Assembly (NCBI GenBank): GCA_009731375.1
Contig: BJOX01000007.1
Location: forward strand, 928,540-992,539
Direction: 5' to 3'
Length of the DNA stretch: 64,000 nt
From: Paulinella micropora
Lineage: Eukaryota; Cercozoa; Imbricatea; Euglyphida
Notes under the pieces: model-generated
Databases searched by the model: none
What the model was told of the DNA's origin: nothing
What the model saw: only the letters and a program-made list of their open reading frames with translations
Shown here: piece after piece, positions 61,643 to 64,000 of the stretch
How positions within the stretch are numbered: position 1 is the stretch's first letter
Layout of the letters: the number at the start of each line of letters is the position of its first letter
Translations under genes and position numbers: made by a program

Positions 61643-62458
61643 ATGCAAAAAATCAATAATGTCAAGGTGAAACCAGTGAAGCAGGATGGTGATGGAAATA
61701 AACAGGCGAAAGGTTATAATTTATTCAATGAGCCGTATGCCAACATATTTCTACTCGCCCGTAAGAAGAGCGGGAAAACGACAGCACTCTTTGAAATACT
61801 GAAACGGACTACAGACAGAAAAACCCGTATTGTCATTATTGCTTCAACGATACACAAGGACTACATTTATAAAGCAATGGTAAAGCACTTTAAGAACAGA
61901 GGCAACCCGATGGCAATATATACCTTTCTTAAATCAGATGGTGTAAATGTGATAGACTATGAACTTGACAAACTGAACAGACAGGACGAGCAACACGAAG
62001 GAGAAGTAAAACAGGACAAAGAAGAAATAGAGAAACCACAATGTTTATACTTTGGAAAAGAAGAAAAAAAGAAACAGAGCGCCACGGAGGCGAGACCAAG
62101 TAAGTATATTTCTCCAGAGGTTGTTTTTGTTTTGGACGATTTAGGGAGCGGATTAAGAGACAAGTCCGTAAGTGATTTGTTAAAAAAGAACAGACACTAT
62201 AAATCAAAGCTGATTATGTCGAGCCAGTATCTCAACGACCTACGGCCAGAAGCCATTAAGCAATTAGATTATTTATTAATCTTTCCGGGCCAGTCTCAGG
62301 ATAAAATGGAACTCGTGTATAAACACTTAGACTTATCTTTTGACTTTGATTATTTTCTTCAAAAGTATCACGAGGCTACAAAGGAGAAATTTAATTTTCT
62401 TTATGTTTCAAGTGTTGATGACGAGTTAAGAAAAAATTTTGCTTACCGCCTGAAATAA
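61643..62458 (+). CDS. A32 / FtsK-HerA-type DNA-packaging ATPase
   Basis: 271 residues from the ATG at 61643, the usual length for this family in polinton-like viruses. Walker A is at 39-46 (ARKKSGKT, with Ala in place of the first Gly), Walker B at 160-166 (VVFVLDD), and a downstream SSQYLNDLRPEAI motif at 193-205 matches the conserved Gln region. A Lys/Glu-rich insertion at 110-150 is family-variable. The enzyme pumps genome DNA into preformed capsids. It is intact, unlike the integrase. Confidence 0.87.
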   Translation: MQKINNVKVKPVKQDGDGNKQAKGYNLFNEPYANIFLLARKKSGKTTALFEILKRTTDRKTRIVIIASTIHKDYIYKAMVKHFKNRGNPMAIYTFLKSDGVNVIDYELDKLNRQDEQHEGEVKQDKEEIEKPQCLYFGKEEKKKQSATEARPSKYISPEVVFVLDDLGSGLRDKSVSDLLKKNRHYKSKLIMSSQYLNDLRPEAIKQLDYLLIFPGQSQDKMELVYKHLDLSFDFDYFLQKYHEATKEKFNFLYVSSVDDELRKNFAYRLK

Positions 62459-62493
62459 TATTTTTATATAATTATTTTTTTAATGTATATTAT

Positions 62494-62805
62494 ATGCCAG
62501 TATCACCAGTGATAATTTCGCAACCATCAGGATATAACATCGGATACAATCCATCAATGCCACAGAAGGGAGGAAAAAAGAAAACTAAGAAGAAGGGATG
62601 CGGACAAAAGGGAGGAAAGATTAACTGGGTAAAGATTGGAAAAACTGCCACGGCTGTTGATAAATTTCTTCGCAATAATAAGTTAATCTCTAGGACTGCG
62701 GGAGCATTAAGTAGTGTCGGGGTACCTTACGCTGGTAGTGTTAGTGCTGTAGCATCAAAACTCGGATATGGTAAGCAACGAGGAGGTGCTGTAAAGTTTC
62801 ATTAA
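62494..62805 (+). CDS. Small basic Gly/Lys-rich viral protein
   Basis: 103 residues from the ATG at 62494. A Lys-Gly-rich stretch (about 25-45) is followed by a hydrophobic part ending YGKQRGG. The shape, a basic segment plus a small hydrophobic Ala/Gly/Ser region next to the packaging ATPase, suggests a DNA-condensing or minor virion protein. That is inference from composition and position only. Confidence 0.55.
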   Translation: MPVSPVIISQPSGYNIGYNPSMPQKGGKKKTKKKGCGQKGGKINWVKIGKTATAVDKFLRNNKLISRTAGALSSVGVPYAGSVSAVASKLGYGKQRGGAVKFH

Positions 62806-62903
62806 ATGATGATATTTGTTTCAGACTACGTCTTCAACAAACATAGTAAAACCGATTTATTTTTTCCTAAAATAAAAAAATAGATGTTTTAGAATAAGCG
62901 GGA

Positions 62904-63170
62904 ATGCGAAGCATGACCATCTCGAAGAGTGATTACGCCCTTCGGGCTGTAAAGCGCAATTCTAAAATATCAAAGGCAAAAGTCCGTCCACCTAGGGTTT
63001 ATAGGAATAAGAGCGGGAGACCTTATATTATCCAGAAGGGTAAAAAATATTATCTTAATTTTGGTAAGAAAACAAATGATTTAAGCACATTACAAATCGT
63101 TAAACTTTTTATGAAATATATTGGTAAGCCGAGGCCGCAAAGGCAGGGCCGCAAACCAAGGGAAAAATAA
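62904..63170 (+). CDS. Hypothetical basic viral protein, 88 codons
   Basis: Starts at the ATG at 62904, 98 bp after the previous gene. Very Lys/Arg-rich with IIQKGKKYYLNFGKK in the middle. It ends at a TAA inside an A-rich run. The frame continues a few codons later as 63192-63425, so the two may be one interrupted gene. Confidence 0.5.
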   Translation: MRSMTISKSDYALRAVKRNSKISKAKVRPPRVYRNKSGRPYIIQKGKKYYLNFGKKTNDLSTLQIVKLFMKYIGKPRPQRQGRKPREK

Positions 63171-63191
63171 TCAAATCTGATTTCAATCGTC

Positions 63192-63826
63192 TTGAACACG
63201 AGAACAGAAACCAGATACCAAAGCAACTTACAAAAGAAATATGAGTTAATACATGACGAGGAAGAAAAGGAAAAGAAGAAGAAGGAAGATGTGATAGAAG
63301 AAAAGAAAAGGCTAGAACGAAAAGACATAGCCGATGCCGAGGAACAAAACGAAATAATGGACAGGGAACACAAAAGAGAACTAGCGGAGATAAATGAACG
63401 ACAAGAACAAAAGCCAGAGAACTAAGAAGGGAGCAAAAACTCATAGATGATGTAAAATATGAAGAAGACAGAAAAAATAGGATACAAGCATTACCACAGC
63501 CACCACAATATCAATATATTATGCCACCGCAGCAGGGACAGCCACAAGNNNNNNNNNNNNNNNNNNNNNNNNNNNNNNNNNNNNNNNNNNNNNNNNNNNN
63601 NNNNNNNTGAAATTAGCAGGATATACAGATAAGTTCATAAAAAAGATGAGTCGTAAAGACTTACAAAAAGCCAGTCAAGATATTCAGACGGCTATAGCCA
63701 CAGCGACATCTTTAGAGGAACAGAAAAAGTTAGCAGAAGAATATAAAGAAAAACTTGAAAAGGAAGAAAAGAAGCAGAAGAAAAGGGTAAGCATTTTGAA
63801 AATTTACAAATTAATCAATTTTTAAT
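63192..63826 (+). pseudogene. Lys/Glu-rich coiled-coil protein, split by shifts and a gap
   Basis: A highly charged helical frame runs from 63192 (TTG, no ATG) to a TAA at 63423. The neighbouring frame then continues similar sequence, with a Pro/Gln-rich end, up to the 59-N gap (63549-63607). After the gap a further Lys/Glu-rich frame runs to 63826. Frame changes occur at A-runs, as expected of indel errors or decay. Function unknown. Confidence 0.45.
63549..63607. other. Assembly gap, 59 N
   Basis: A run of N inside the coiled-coil region. Confidence 1.
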
Positions 63827-64000
63827 CTCCCAAACATTACTATAAAAGAGTTAGCACAGGCTTTAAAAAAGAGACTAGATAGTGATGGACATAAAAAATT
63901 AAATTACAAAGACACTTCAAAGTGGATAATTAATATGATTAAAAGGTTTAATATTGATGTTGGAAATGAAAAGGAAAACGTAAAAAGAAAAGTGGCGGAT
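63821..64000 (+). CDS. Partial Lys-rich frame running off the window
   Basis: An open frame, with no ATG at its beginning, containing TIKELAQALKKRLDSDG and running to the window end. It may be the continuation of the preceding broken gene. Not recognised. Confidence 0.35.

Larger units (their letters stand above)
50541..64000. mobile_element. Polinton-like / virus-like integrated element, left part
   Basis: Composition changes abruptly to AT-rich, compact, gene-dense sequence. It holds a rve-type integrase, a tail-fibre-like gene with an S74 chaperone domain, a GIY-YIG nuclease and an A32/FtsK-HerA-type packaging ATPase. That set is characteristic of polinton-like viruses and related mobile dsDNA elements. 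No capsid gene or DNA polymerase is seen, and the element continues beyond the window. Several genes are broken. About 3 kb at the left is present twice (offset 3,098 bp). Confidence 0.8.

Overview
This is a eukaryotic nuclear scaffold, not bacterial. It is dominated by microsatellites, LINE- and SINE-type retroelements, small inverted-repeat elements and assembly gaps. Only four stretches carry convincing protein-coding sequence. The host cannot be named from sequence alone. A viral element with a rve-type integrase, a tail-fibre-like gene and an A32-like packaging ATPase suggests an algal or other protist genome, but that is a guess. The standard genetic code fits, because a 1,703-codon LINE frame contains no TAA or TAG.

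Layout. 0-5 kb: several copies of short retroelements embedded in (AAT)n arrays. 5-15 kb: simple repeats, GC-rich dispersed repeats and several inverted-repeat (MITE or foldback) elements. 15-20.9 kb: more (AAT)n, (GTA)n and pentanucleotide arrays with SINE copies. 20.9-38.5 kb: (TATC)n arrays separating copies of TATC-tailed repeats, with more MITE-like palindromes. 38.6-40.5 kb: one unidentified, apparently real host gene on the minus strand. 42.27-48.1 kb: a near-complete non-LTR retrotransposon (LINE) on the minus strand with an intact endonuclease-RT ORF. 48.1-50.5 kb: (GAA)n and (GATA)n arrays. 50.54 kb to the window end: an AT-rich polinton-like or virus-like element that continues past the window.

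How the parts work together. Names used here: SINE-A (about 230 bp, tRNA-like head), RE-B (about 409 bp) and RE-C (about 170 bp) all end in (ATT)n. RE-D (about 345 bp) and RE-E (about 470 bp) run into (TATC)n. SINE-A ends with a segment closely matching the last codons of the LINE ORF plus an (ATT)n tail. RE-B and probably RE-C carry variants of the same motif at the same distance from the tail. The simplest reading is that the LINE reverse transcriptase mobilises all of them, and that much of the (AAT)n sequence is accumulated tails. The LINE, SINE-A and RE-B copies are often flanked by (AAT)n on both sides, which would fit insertion into existing ATT arrays.

The viral element encodes, in order: a charged protein and an integrase (minus strand, both broken), a long tail-fibre-like gene ending in an S74 (endosialidase-type) chaperone domain and two hydrophobic segments (frameshifted twice), a GIY-YIG endonuclease, a small secreted-type Cys protein, a 109-aa protein, the packaging ATPase, a small basic protein and a series of frameshifted lysine-rich frames. 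No capsid protein or DNA polymerase is visible within the window. The first 3 kb of the element occur twice, identically, joined by a 10-N gap. This is more likely unmerged contig overlap than biology.
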